From Phyllostachys edulis (taxonomy: Eukaryota > Streptophyta > Magnoliopsida > Poales > Poaceae), in NCBI GenBank assembly GCA_036346405.1, contig CM070568.1:2238221-2302220 (forward strand): a stretch of 64,000 nt of DNA, written 5' to 3'. The translations under genes were made by a program, and so were the position numbers. How positions within the stretch are numbered: the first letter of the stretch is position 1; every line of letters begins with the position of its first letter. Below are positions 45,012-56,713 of the stretch, piece by piece. The notes beneath the pieces are model-generated. The model made no database searches, was not told the DNA's origin, and was given only the letters and a program-made list of their open reading frames with translations.

Positions 45012-45285
45012 AGGGTCTATTTGGCACGACTGTAGCTTTTCTGAAAAGCGGCTTCCGGCTGAGCTGCAGAGCTCAACAGCTATAGGACTGAATGGCTAGG
45101 CTGAAGAGGTTTGGTGTTTGGCTATCTGGCTTTTAAGTAGGCTAGCTGCAGCTTATGAGATGAGGAATATCTGAAATGCCCATGAGGCAAGTAATGGCTT
45201 GTTTGATGTCATTTAATGGCAATTAACTCAATTGACATCAAATTAACAACATTTAACAACAACTAACACAATTGACTACAATTAA
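45012..45285 (+). repeat. Second A-end copy of the asymmetric family
   Basis: Direct repeat of 44171-44465 (GAAGAGGTTTGGTGTTTGG, TTTGATGTCATTTAATGGCA, CAATTAAC) placed immediately after the B end of the first element. No centre or B end follows, so it is a truncated second copy or a tandem junction. Confidence 0.7.
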
Positions 45286-45639
45286 ATTCTGTTTTAAATT
45301 ATTATTGCATACTTATTTCTATTCAATGTAATTTGAATACCTGTTTTTAAATTATAGTTATTCCTATTACCATTGTATTGCCAACTTTGATATTGAATGA
45401 ACATACCTTGACACCTTAGATGAAAATATAGTTTATGCAATAGTATGAACTAGAACATTTTGGGAAAAATTATGTTTAGCCATGCTTAGACCTGAAATTT
45501 TTGATTTAGGAATTTACAACAAAAAAAAATCAAATGTTGTTTAAATTGTATCCATGGCATTAGTGTGTCATAGAAGTTTACAAATGCTTTGAAAAATAAA
45601 ATAAAATCAAAAACTGGTTTGGACTTAGACGAAATGGAA
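45286..45639. other. AT-rich spacer
   Basis: No recognised content. Confidence 0.4.
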
Positions 45640-45890
45640 AGTTGGTGGATGCAGGTTTATGCACGGGCTCAATTCGGGAATGGTTGAGGCCGAGGGGTTA
45701 TTTTGGAAGTCGCCCAAGTCAGTTAAGGACCGGTCTTCGAGCGTATTTTGCTACGTCCCACCGTACTACCACAAGTATGGAATCGGACAGGCTAGGCTAA
45801 ATAATTTGTAACGTTCCATTGTTAGTTGTGCTATTTTGATGTGTGAGTGTCGGTTAGACAGTATACCCACTTGGCGCAAGAGGGGGTCTT

Positions 45891-46114
45891 CCAACGGGTG
45901 GTTAGCCCAATGGAAGTGAAACCTTAGCGGTGCAAGACGGGGCTTTTGGCGGATGGTTAGTCCAAAGGAAGTGAAACCTTACCAGGTATGACTACTTTGG
46001 CATGGTGCATTGTAACGGCCTTGTGATAATCATTTAGTCGCACACCTATGAAGTGTGTCAAACAGATATTATAATTGATGATCTCTTGTGGGTAAAGTTC
46101 TACAACCTCTGCAG
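45891..46114 (+). repeat. Direct duplication, copy 1
   Basis: Contains GGTTAGCCCAATGGAAGTGA, GGATGGTTAGTCCAAAGGAA and GTGATAATCATTTAGTCGCA. It recurs at 46545-46769 with scattered substitutions, so the duplication is not new. Confidence 0.85.
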
Positions 46115-46544
46115 TTACCCCTTTACTCGTGCGCATTTACACTAGGATTTCGCCATCGCCGTCGTGATCACTGCCGAGCTGATCTCCTCGCACCGGTCTC
46201 CTCCTCCCCTATAAAAGGGAGCATGAGGTGCCTCTCGTTACCCTCAACCCATCCTCGTAGATCTCCCCTCTTCTCTCCCTCTATCTTCGTCGGAATCGAC
46301 GTTTCTTCATCGCCGGCCGCCACTCCCTCCGCCGTCTCTAGCGCCGCCTCCGGTGGATATCCACCGCCCTTGTCACCACCACTGGCTTCGCACGGCCGCG
46401 GTCTACACGGTGCTTGCGCCGCCTTCGCCAGAGCATGGCCGGAACCACTACGCCGTCGTCGAGCCGCACACGCTACCGCCAAATTCCTCGCCGCCGGCGA
46501 TTACTTCCCTAGCCTTTGTCTCATTCCCTAATCATTTGGAGTAA
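46115..46544. other. C-rich insert between the duplicated segments
   Basis: 430 bp with a TATA-like CTATAAAAGGGAGC at about 46209 and pyrimidine-rich, GC-rich sequence that is open on the plus strand (46088-46531). No domain recognised. It may be the promoter/R region of the LTR. Confidence 0.4.
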
Positions 46545-46769
46545 CCGGCAGATGGTTAGCCCAATGGAAGTGAAACCTTAGCGACGCAAGGGGAGGCTTC
46601 TGGCGGATGGTTAGTCCAAAGGAAGTGAAACTTTAGCGGGCATGACTACTATGGAATGACGCATTGTAATGGCGTTGTGATAATCATTCAGTCGCACACC
46701 TACAGAACTGTGTCAGACATACATTATAATTGATGATCTATTGTGAGTAAAGTTGTACAACCTCTACAG
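46545..46769 (+). repeat. Direct duplication, copy 2
   Basis: See 45891-46114; copies start 654 bp apart. Confidence 0.85.
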
Positions 46770-47460
46770 AGTGTAAAACTATTCGAATAGCCGTGTCCAC
46801 AGTCATGGACATGCTGAGCAAAACCACTCAAAGTTAGACTTTATTTTTGCTTTTAAAATATTTTATAAAACAATTTATGTCATGGATTGGTGTCCATGAG
46901 AAACATTATGGGTTGAAGTCTCAGGTTGGTGCACGTGTTTAAGTTAGTGTTAGGTTGGTGCGTACACTAGCTTTATTAATTCAGTTAAAACTCAATTTTT
47001 AAATATTGTAAAACTTTAGCTTTTGAACTTAGTATTGTATTTAAAATATCAAATGTTGCTTTTGCACAAATAACCTTATAAGCCTTCCATTGATAATATC
47101 CATGCATGCATTAACTTTGTTATGGGTGTAACTTGCGGAGCACGGTTATTTATGCTCACCCTTGCTTAATGCAAATAAATTTCAGAGGAGAAGGACTTCG
47201 CTACCAGTGTGAATATCGACAACTAGGCTGCTACCCCAGTCGATTGCCTGTGGCAAACCAACTAGGCTGTACTACGTCTTCTTCGTCTTCCACTGTGTTC
47301 TTTATTGTTGGCTCGTAAGCCTTTCTTGTAATAAACTCGATATTCATTAATAAAGTTGTGCGATTTATGGATGTTACTATATTTGTTTACTATGTGAACT
47401 AGCTACTGGTCATAGGACTAGTTCAGATATGCACAGAGGATTTGGGGGTGTTACTCCCAG

Positions 47461-48008
47461 GTCCGAGATCCTTTCTCTAACAGGTGGGGTCCACAGCCCA
47501 TTTCTTTTCTTTTTGTTTTATTTTTTAGTTGGAAATACTCCAGTGAATGGCAGGTGGGCCTATGTATTTTGTTTCTTTTTCATTTATTTTCCTAAAGAAA
47601 ATCTATTTACTGATAGATGGGGCCCATATGTTAGTGACATGGCTCATATGAACAGTGCATGGACCAGAGGTCCATATGCACTATGCTGGTCTGTGGACCT
47701 GGATTATACTGTGCTGGTCTGTGGACCTGGCTTATACTGTGCACTAACATGTCGATACTTAAGGTAAAGGAAACTAACACAACCCACAAAAATACAATCA
47801 CAAGATAACATGATTAAAGCCACAGGTGGAAACCATCAAAATACATTAAAAGCAAAAGCAAGTCCACGACAGTTGACTAACATTTACATCAAAAGCACAC
47901 ACCAACCTACGACTACTACTAGTACTCTACACAACAAAAGAGCATATGCTAGTTAACCCCAAAACACTATCCTAACTAGCTCTACCGCATATCCTAACTA
48001 CCTCTACC
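47461..48008. other. Spacer with short tandem repeat
   Basis: At 47680-47742 a 29-bp unit of the form GCTGGTCTGTGGACCTGG followed by NTTATACTGT occurs about twice. Otherwise no recognised content. Confidence 0.5.
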
Positions 48009-48902
48009 CTACTTCCCTTCCTCGGACGACGCAGTCGTCTTGCTGAGGTAACCTCCGCTGCCTCTGCGAGTGGGAGGGGTGCGGGAGCGAGAACGGCTGG
48101 GGTTGGAGTCTGGCACGGTGAGGGTAAGCGGGGCACGCACGCGCTTGCGAGCGGTAGTCCTCAGGCGGAGGGTGCTGACGCTGTCTTTTGCGGGGCCATG
48201 AGGTGTGGTGAAGCCTCTAGTCGGGGTAATGGTGTGTCCTGTAGCTGCTGGAGTGCTTGCCACGGTGGTGTGACAACGACAGGACGGAGAATAAAGTGGC
48301 GACAGCGACCGATGGAAGTGACTGGAGGGGAGGTCGAGCGGTGGAAGGACAGATGAAGGGAGGGGGCTGGCTTCGGAGGCTCGTCCGAACGACAGATGGA
48401 CTATCCAGTGGTTTTTTTGTTTCTCCGTAGAACTGAACCAGTTCTTTCTGGTTCTTTAGGGGAGGGGAGGACATGTGGCGGGAAGGGAAGGGCGGGCCGC
48501 ACCGTCGGGTAATGCCACCACCGCACTATGGATGTGCGACAGGGGCCACCGCACGGTGGCCGTGCACGAGGGGAGGGCGCGTGGCAGGAGGGGAGTGCCA
48601 CCGCACGGTGGCCGTTCGGGAGTGGGTACGTGCCGTGTCATTGATGCGTCCGCACGGTGACTGTGCAGTTGAGAGCGCTATTTTTGCAAATACCGTACGC
48701 CGAGTGCTATTTCTGCAAATCTGAGCGCAAAACGTGCCAATACGGCCAAAAACTCTTGCACCTACTCACTCTAACAAATACCCTCGCTGAATTGCGGGGC
48801 CACGAGATAGGTTATATGGGAGTTTTGGCTAAAATGACACGGTTGATGATCTCAATAGCAAATCTAGCTTGCTCTCGTCATCAAACACAAAAAAAAGGCA
48901 TA
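48009..48902. repeat. Possible MULE-type subterminal region with small minus-strand frame
   Basis: 48470-48790 contains repeated CACCGCACGGTGGCCGT and two GCTATTTYTGCAAAT motifs before AT-rich sequence. This is similar in style to the right end of the large MULE (CTAATTTTGCAAATACGG, CATTTTTGCAATTACG). A minus-strand frame 48263-48009 (84 codons, Ser/Thr/Pro/Arg-rich, ends KTTASSEEGK) is unassigned. No matching opposite end or TSD was found, partly because the large LTR inserts at 48903. Confidence 0.4.
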
Positions 48903-51900
48903 TGTGAGAACCCGCGTGATTAATCTAATCTAAGCAACAATAATTGGTAATTAACGTCTAATAAAAATCCGTCAATCGCTAATCAACTCATAATCTCAGT
49001 TTCTTTAAACATGTAATTATCACAAATGTCAATATGAATCAAGGTAAAATTAGTGCATCATCATTATCATTATCATTGTTATCATCATCATCAGCAGCAG
49101 CAGCATCATCTCAATAAATCCATTATTACATAAGTAATATATTACAAACTTGATTCTTATTACAAAATTTATTTTACAACAAATTGTAATGTTTTTAAAC
49201 AACTATTAATTAAATTTACAATCCGTTCATTTCATTCATGTAGCAGTAGCCATTTGCCATCCTTGCCTCCTTGTCCTTTTAGCGTCAGTCCATAGAACCA
49301 TCTCGCGATCCATTTTCCTCGCTCGTTAGAAAGAAATCAGAAAAACAGTTAGCAAGCTTAGTCGAAAGCAGTGTTTGTGAGTATTAGAATATAGGAAATG
49401 GCCATCAGAATTTCCTGAAGTACAATAGGACTCCCATATCAACCTAGGTCAAACGGTCCCTTGATCACTAAGGTATCCTGACCAATCTGAGTTAGTCGGC
49501 TCCTTTAGTAATCAAGATAGCTAGGTCAACCAGAGTCAATAGGCACCTCTTACTTCCAGGGGTATCCTCATCCAGCATCAGTAGAATCCAACACCCACCT
49601 TTTCCATTTACCGCAATCGCAGTATAATCCCACAAGGCACATCCCATTAAATCCTACCCTCAGTCGAAGCATCATAGGGTCCCACAAGCCCACATTTCAC
49701 ATTCCATTAAACCCAACCCTCAGCCAAAGCATCATCGGGTATTCCGAAACCAGCACCATTAATACTCATGTGGTACAGCCAGCATAAACCCACATGTATT
49801 ATTATCCCCATTCCCTCCTAGCTAAAGGCCAACACAAATCCATTCGCAATGCATCCACAGATAGCAACCAAGGGACCAACAAGTCCTTGTCTAAACAGTA
49901 ACATGAGAGGGCAATGGAGATAAGGCAAAGGGGCGTAGTGGTCACAAGCATGCCACCAGAGAGCCAGCCCAAAATACATCCCTCTAATAAGCATCAATCC
50001 TCATGTAGCATACAAATTCACAATGGCAGAGCCACTGCATAGCACCACCCAAACAAAGGCACAAGCATTCTTATAAGAGTTCACAGAGGTAGATGTCACC
50101 CCTATTTCTCATCACCCCTGCCCTTTCCTAAGCCAGGCATGCATCACAAGTGGGCACAGGAGTTCAAAAGAAACAACAGGGAGGAAGAAAGACCAAGAGA
50201 TAGGACATGGTAAGAATAGGATTAGTGTCATGGTAAAAGGATTTACACAGGCTAAGGATAAGCTTAACACCAAGCCTCTCTTTTAAGCCTGCACATTCAG
50301 GGCAACAAACCAATCCTTCCCATATCCCTAAAGCATCAAGCATAGGCCAGCCATATCCAGAGGGGCAAACCATCATCACCCTTTCCTCATTAAATCCTGC
50401 CCAGTTGTATGCACCAAGAAGAGCTAGGAGGAAGAGGAGCACAGGATGATCAAATAGAGCACAGTAGATTGCAGTGAGGAGATAAGAGAGTGGTAAATAG
50501 CATAAGGTAAATAGGAATAGGATTGCTGTAAAAATGAATTTACCACAAGGAAGGATAAGATCAAGCCTCTCTCTCTATTTAGCCCCAATCCCACCAGCCT
50601 CATCCATTCCCCACCCCTCCAACACATTCAGCCCCCTCACAACCGAAGGAGGAAGACAGGAGCTCCTAGAACTTCACAGCCGAGTGGAGAGGAGGAGCAA
50701 GGCCAAGAAACCAAGCCCCACAAGAGCTCAAGCCAAACATTGCACACCCCATTTACCACCATCCCTCACCCACTACCCTCCCAAACCCAAGGCCACACCA
50801 CGAAGGGAGGGAGGAAGCATAGAGGAAGGGAGCAAGGAAGAAGGGCCAGACCTGCGGAGTCAGGACCATCGGCATAGCCAAGCATCAAGCCCACAAGGAG
50901 GAGAACCTCAGATTCTGCATCATCACCGCTTGCAAGCCGATCACAGTGAGGGAGAAGAGGAGAGCACCAAGGCACTACCATCCTCTTCCCCATCCTTAAT
51001 CTCAACAAGAGGTAATCCACAATGGAACCCCAGTGCTCCCCATGTGCACATCTTTCACCATAGAGCATCTCACAGTAGTGTCACATTTAGCTCTCAGTTC
51101 ATATTTCATCACAGTGCAAGGGGAGGGTTTGGGGTAGAGAGCGAGGGGGAGTATACCTCAGAGCACGGCTTTAGCAGCACCACCCTCTCCACCGATAGCA
51201 GGCATCATAGCCACATCCACCTCATCCAGTATCCATGCAGTAGCAATGAGCTCACATCAGTGAAATGAAATCAACATAATTAACTGAATCATACCAAAAC
51301 AAGAATAAAAAGGGAAGGTTAGAGAGTAAGGGGCGTTTTGGAGGTGTAGCAAAGATGGAGGCTGGGTCGGCGGCCATGAGCCAAGCCGGCTTTGGCGATG
51401 GTAGGCGCTGCAGCGTGAGGAGGAGGCAGAGCTGGAGCGGCAGCAGCCTTGGCCAGCCGAGGGGAGGAGCAGCTCGGGCCGAAGTCGGAGTGGAGCCGAG
51501 TGGAACCGGCAGGAGGCGTGGGGCTGCAGCAGCAGTGCAAAGCGGCGTTAAATTTGGAGGAAGAGAGAGATCGGGCGAGTAAGGGCGAGGGCGTCAGTGG
51601 AGGCCACAGGGTGAGGGCTGGGCGTAGGGGAGCAATGGCCGGGAGGAGTAGTGGAGGACGCTTGGCGTCGGCGGCGAATCGGGCTGGGCGGCGGCGCCAT
51701 GGGCCGACCGAGACGGGCAAGGCAGAGGGGAAGCTAGAGGTGGCGCGGGAGGAGGTGGTAGGGAGGCGCTGCATGGCATCATGAGGACCGAGGGAGCAAG
51801 CAAGGAGGAGGCGCCATGAGGAGAGTTTGAGCAAGGAGGAGAGCTTTAGGGAGAAGAGAGGATTGGATTGGGGGAGAAGGAGGTGGATGTGTGTGTGTCA

Positions 51901-54034
51901 GCTGGGGTGAAGGGGTAAGGTGAGAGAGAGTAGGGGATTAGGGGGATTAGGTGGGAGATAATTAGGATTAGGGTTTTGGGTAGGATTAGGTTAGAAATTT
52001 TGGTTTAGGAAATGGTGTAGGAAAATCTTAAGAAAAATTGTATGAATTCCAGTAAACTTTTGGTAATTAATGTTTGTAACAACAGAATTTTGAAATAAAA
52101 TTAGTAGTTGTTAGCATTTCGTAAGTATGTGATTAAATGAATCCACTTAGGTTTGCATCCGACTAACCATTCCTATAAGTCCATCGGTTGAGTAATTGTT
52201 AAAATAGAGTAAACTACCATTAATTCTGTTAATAGAAAACAAAATGCATGCGTAGTAACCTTGTTCATCTTTGGCAATTAGTTAGATGAGTTGAAATGTT
52301 TTTAATCATGCTAAATTAATTAACATGAAGCGGTCCCGAGTATTTGTAGAAAATTAAATAATAGCATGTTGATGTAAGTGAAATAATTAATTAGAAGTTT
52401 TGCCGAGTAAAATTTAATAGACTTAATAAAATGTGTGTGTGAGTAGTATTTCTGTTCTCGTTAGTTTAAAAACGAAATTAGGTATTTTCAACCCTAGAGC
52501 GAGTAATTAGTAGAACAACCGTAGTGGAGAGTGCTAACCTCATGGGGGTTTCGAAAATGATATTAAATAAAAACCCACTAACGAAAAGAATCATCCGATC
52601 AGTATGCACTGCACCTAGTCGCACATATTACTGCTAAGTATTAAGTTATGTATTTATTGCTCGCGCCGTCGTATAAATTGCAGCAGGCGAACCAACAGGA
52701 GTAGTGGTACCGATCTCATCAATGACAATCTCTTCTACGAATCTGCAGGCAAGCTACTCCTTTGATCATAAACATAGCTATATTAAATATAAACATTACT
52801 TTGCTCTATTTTATATGTATTGCATCAAAACTATTTCTCAAAAACTCAAATTAAATAAATGAGATGAAGATGAGGAAGATAAGAAAGATGAAAGAGATGA
52901 AAAGAATTGTGGAATGAGAAATGAGATGAAAGCAGAGTATTATTATGATTGGTAAAGGGGGCCCGTGGTCAGCAAGAGGTGGGACCCTTTACATATGGTT
53001 ATAATATAAGGACAAACAAAACTCTTACTCGGTCAGAGGTCGTATCTTAAGTGCCAACCATTTTCTTGTTTCGACAAGCAGAAAATGCTACCATGTTACG
53101 TAATTATGCTCTCCACACCGGGTATGTACTATGTGTGAGTGTGGTGTAAGAAGAGGTGCTATAGCACTATGTGGAGTGTTGGGTGCAGAGAGGATGAACT
53201 GGCCCAACCAACATTACCCGAACTCGGTGGTGACAAGGTCAGCACCGACGGAAAGTAATAGGTGGAGAAATTAATCACGTAACTGAAAAACGTTCTGTAT
53301 TCTGAACTTGAAATCGCATCAAAGGAAATGCGGTGAACCTAGCTCAGAGAGTTCAGGATAGCTATGGGTAAAGTGGTACAAGCCTACGCAGTGCTATCAA
53401 ATCATGAATTCATGCCAGTCTCCTGGATTGGAGTCTACGGGAACCGCTAGGGGTCTTTCTTCTCTCCGAGTAATCAAGTAGTCTTTTCAGAAGTAAAATT
53501 TGTAACCTAAGTTTTAATGTCTATTTTCAGAATAAGAGAAGAGGTAAGAATTTGCTAAGGACGATCAGTAGAATCATCAGCTGCATTTTAGCTATCAATG
53601 CTTGCTGAGTACACTATAATACTCACTCTTGCTATCTTTCCCTTGCTTAGCTCCTAATCCGACCGGGAGTTATCCCGAGTGGGATGAGGAATTTTGCATG
53701 TACCGACAAGGCCGCAGGTGATGGGGGCGTTGGGTACAAGAAGCAGGATGAGATGATCGCCCCTTTCGACTCGTGGGACGAGGAGACTACCGGAGGAACC
53801 TAGCAGGAAATAGCGGGAAGTGTTTTCCCTTTTGTAATTAATTTATTGTATTTAGAACTCTAGACTTGTGTGGCTACTATTATAATAAAGAGCAGTTTCT
53901 ATGTTATTGTTCTGCTGTGTTATCTCTAATAAATGGTTTACTATTCGTTGGAGCAGTGTTCTACTGGGCAAACGAATAGTAATCCGTATGCCTAAGTGTG
54001 ATTACCCTTAAGGTAATGACAAGGGGCGTCGCAG
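48903..54034 (+). mobile_element. Very large solo LTR, 5132 bp
   Basis: Starts TGTGAGAACCCGCG and ends GGGGCGTCGCA, flanked by a perfect 5-bp duplication GCATA (48898-48902 and 54035-54039). No gag/pol, PBS or second LTR copy is visible between. This fits a solo LTR of a gypsy-type (or LARD-like) element with unusually long LTRs. A TATA-like CTATTTAGCCCC near 50576 and AATAAA motifs at 53886 and 53926 would fit the U3/R and poly(A) zones. A trinucleotide tract (ATC/AGC) lies near 49050-49110. Confidence 0.82.
50534..51268 (+). other. 244-codon open frame inside the large LTR
   Basis: Long plus-strand frame just downstream of the probable LTR promoter, rich in Ser, His, Pro and Glu (for example HSRVERRSKAKKPSPTRAQ). 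No domain is recognised, and an overlapping minus frame is also long at 51834-51319. GC-rich composition alone could keep it open. I do not call it a gene. Confidence 0.3.
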
Positions 54035-54224
54035 CATAGTAGAGCCTTTGTCGCGTGACACGTCGCCAAGTTCTTGCCCTAGGTGGCCGGACCCTCCTCC
54101 GTCCTCTGTGCGCCTACGGGACGGAGGAGGCCCGTTTATGCGCCCGAGGCCCGGACTCTACGCCCATCCTCGTTGCCCCGCCCCTCGACACTCGGATGTT
54201 TTATAATTTCATGTGAACTCATAG

Positions 54225-54397
54225 GACAGCGGTGTCAGTGAACATGCTACCGGGGCTGAACACGCTGTGCATCTTACTGGCGTGCATCAACTTCGTGCCC
54301 AACAGGAACGCACCGGCGCGCCACCGAGATCGAGGGCACGCTCTTCATCGGCTTCATCACGTCCAACCAGAACGGCAACCAGCGCCTCACCAAGTAG
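54225..54397 (+). pseudogene. Terminal-exon-like fragment, unassigned
   Basis: After an acceptor-like CATAG| the frame reads SVNMLPGLNTLCILLACINF then VPNRN. After a frameshift near 54318 it reads ATEIEGTLFIGFITSNQNGN then QRLTK and TAG. GC-rich and coding-like, with a hydrophobic first half. I do not recognise the family. Truncated 5' by unknown sequence. Confidence 0.45.
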
Positions 54398-54743
54398 AGA
54401 ATTTTTTTTTTATTAATTAACCCCTTTTTAAAATTTTATTTTGAAGTTAACCCCCGCGAACTTTATTTCCAATTCTGACCCTTTGGTCACGTCACCACTC
54501 GTGGCATGACAAAATAACACTGTCACGTCAGTCCGTATCTGGGCAATATCTTGTCACGCCACCACCCGTGACATGACAAAAAATGCTATTTTAGCAGACT
54601 TATCCTATGACGTGACAATATTATTTTGTCACACCACGAATGATGGCGTGACCAAAGGGATCAGAATTGGAAATAAAGTTCACTGTCGGGGTTAACTTTA
54701 AAATAAAATTTAAAATAAGGTTAATTAATAAAAAAAAGTTCCC
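54397..54743. mobile_element. Long-TIR MITE (MULE-like), about 350 bp
   Basis: Two arms of about 130-150 bp are inverted copies: GAA.TTTTTTTTATTAATTA, ACTTTATTTCCAATTCTGA, CTTTGGTCACG and TGACAAAATAA occur in both. The unpaired centre is about 60 bp. Candidate imperfect flanking duplication AAGTAGAGA / AAGCAGATG. The GAATTTTTTT-type end resembles the large MULE terminus. Confidence 0.75.
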
Positions 54744-56713
54744 AAGCAGATGAGGGCGACGTGAATAAAACAACTTTTGTCCTCTCGCTTTCTGTCAAAC
54801 TCCAATTCACTGCATACAAGTTGCTTTTTTGTGTAGTGTCACTGGATCGACTCAGCGAGTGCTAGGTGATACTGCTGCCAAGTCGACAGCATGGTACGCA
54901 ACATTAATGAAAAGCTCTCGGCTCTCTCTCTCTCTCACTAACAAAAACAAAAGTCAACAGCATGATATGACTCTGGTGCCTGCGAACAAGGGCAAGTCGG
55001 CCCGCTGTAGCAAGCTGCTGGTTTGGTTTCTCCAGCCAGCCAAAGACCAGAAGAAAAACACAAGCTTGTTTGACCTAGCTAGCTTCTGTCATGGTGTGAG
55101 TGACCTAGCTAGCTTCTGTTTATCACTTCTACCACTATTTCTTCATCCATCTCAGCTGCCTGGCATATTTTAAGCTGTAAGACCATGCAAGATACCACCC
55201 ACATGTGTGTGTGTGTGCAGGGCTGGCTAATTGCCCTAGACACATGCTTGTAAATGCAGCAAGTGCTACCAATTTACTACTCCAGGTTGCTTCTGCCAAA
55301 CACTTCAGCACCACATCCATTGAAACTAGCTTGTAAAGAATTGTGCATACCTAATTCGAAATTTTCAAGTGGCAATCACATTTGAGTTTGACGGACCACT
55401 AAAACATAAGCTACAAGCAACTGCTAAAATTTCTCAGTTTCCTCGTGCTTATATCATATCCAACATAAAAAAATGAACATGCAGCCTAAAATTTTATAGG
55501 CCGGAGGCCAGCTCTCAAAATATATAGATTGTTCATGCTCTCTTCTGAAAGAAATTTTATGGCATGCATTTCTACCCGGTCGGGAATTTCAGTGAATGAG
55601 AGTAGATACCTTTGTTAAAGCATAAGAAACAGAACAGAGTTTCATAAATCAACCTAGGTAAGGGTGATGCACAATATTAAACGCGAATAGTTATGCAACA
55701 ATTTGGCACTGATTTATACAAATGAATGAAATGCATCTTTTTTTCGTCATCAATCATCTAAGGCCTCATGGACAACTCTACACTGAAACAAATAATACTC
55801 CCAAATTCTTTGCAGTTTGCTAAATGAGCATTCTTGAATCCCTCTGTTCTATACATCTTCATTTTGCTGTTTGGTCACACTTACATCAATTAGACCTTCT
55901 TTCGCTGTTTTGCATGCCTAAATTGGAACCAATCCAAGCGAAATATCAAATATGATTTACAAAACTCAGTACCAACATAAACTAAAATTGTTAGTACTTA
56001 GTACTGAACAAATGAACAATGACACCCCGGTAATTTTGGAGTCCCGAATTTCTTCGCAAATAAATCATAACGTCCGGCCATCAAGAAAATACACAACTTG
56101 AAATGAAATGTAATTGTTTCCGAGAAGATAATTGAAAGTTCTTACTGCATACAGACAGATGTTAAAACAAGTAACAATGAACTCTAAATTATCAGACTAA
56201 TTACCAAACTAACTAAACAAATAAACATGTACATCGTCTTAACAGGTGTCTAAACAAGATAAGCCAAAAGGCGCAAAAAATGGTACTGAATTGAAAGTTT
56301 GAAACTGGAATGAATTTCACTAAAAAGGCACCATGTCATGTGCAATGAATATTACCTCAGCTTTATTGCCAAGCCAACTTCCTTTTGAATATGGCAACCA
56401 AAAATTAACGAGGGATTCCGAATCTGACATGACAAATATTTCCTCTTCATTGCTTGCTTGGAGATGAATGGAGCTCCCCATTATGAACATGGCAACTATG
56501 AACATCAACGATAGCCGTTGCAGAACAATTAAACTTCCAAACAAACCCGCCAAAAGAATGTGTTCAACCCGCATGGAGCAGAAGCTGAGCCCTAAATCTA
56601 ACATTTCACAGCACCCTCATCGATAACCGACTGATGGACAATTCCATGTCTCAGGTCATCATCATCGAGTCTTGTTGCCATTGCCTGAACTCTGCAGAAA
56701 ACTCAAAAAACAA
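54744..56713. other. Intergenic, no gene recognised
   Basis: AT-rich. A TGACCTAGCTAGCTTCTGT 19-mer is duplicated at about 55071 and 55101, and there is a short (GT)n near 55205. 56320-56713 is the probable 3' UTR or flank of the DUF1191 gene; its minus-strand open frame shows no domain. Confidence 0.5.

Larger units (their letters stand above)
45640..47460 (+). mobile_element. LTR-retrotransposon-derived non-coding sequence
   Basis: Looks like the interior and 3' part of a long grass gypsy LTR. CAGTTAAGGACCGGTCTTCG near 45720 and TTATGCTCACCCTTGCTTAA near 47150 parallel features near the end of the large solo LTR (ACTCACTCTTGC near 53620). No coding domain or clear ends. A 224-bp segment at 45891-46114 is repeated at 46545-46769. 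Confidence 0.45.

Noticed and set aside
51319..51834. 171-codon minus-strand frame in the large LTR
   Set aside because: GC-rich LTR sequence, antisense to other open frames, no domain; treated as chance.
48903..54034. Complete LTR retrotransposon with two LTRs
   Set aside because: No repeated LTR sequence, primer-binding site, polypurine tract or polyprotein was seen inside, so solo LTR is preferred.
56320..56604. 94-codon minus-strand frame downstream of DUF1191
   Set aside because: Lies in the probable 3' UTR/flank. No domain, AT-rich, no splice link to the intact single-exon gene.
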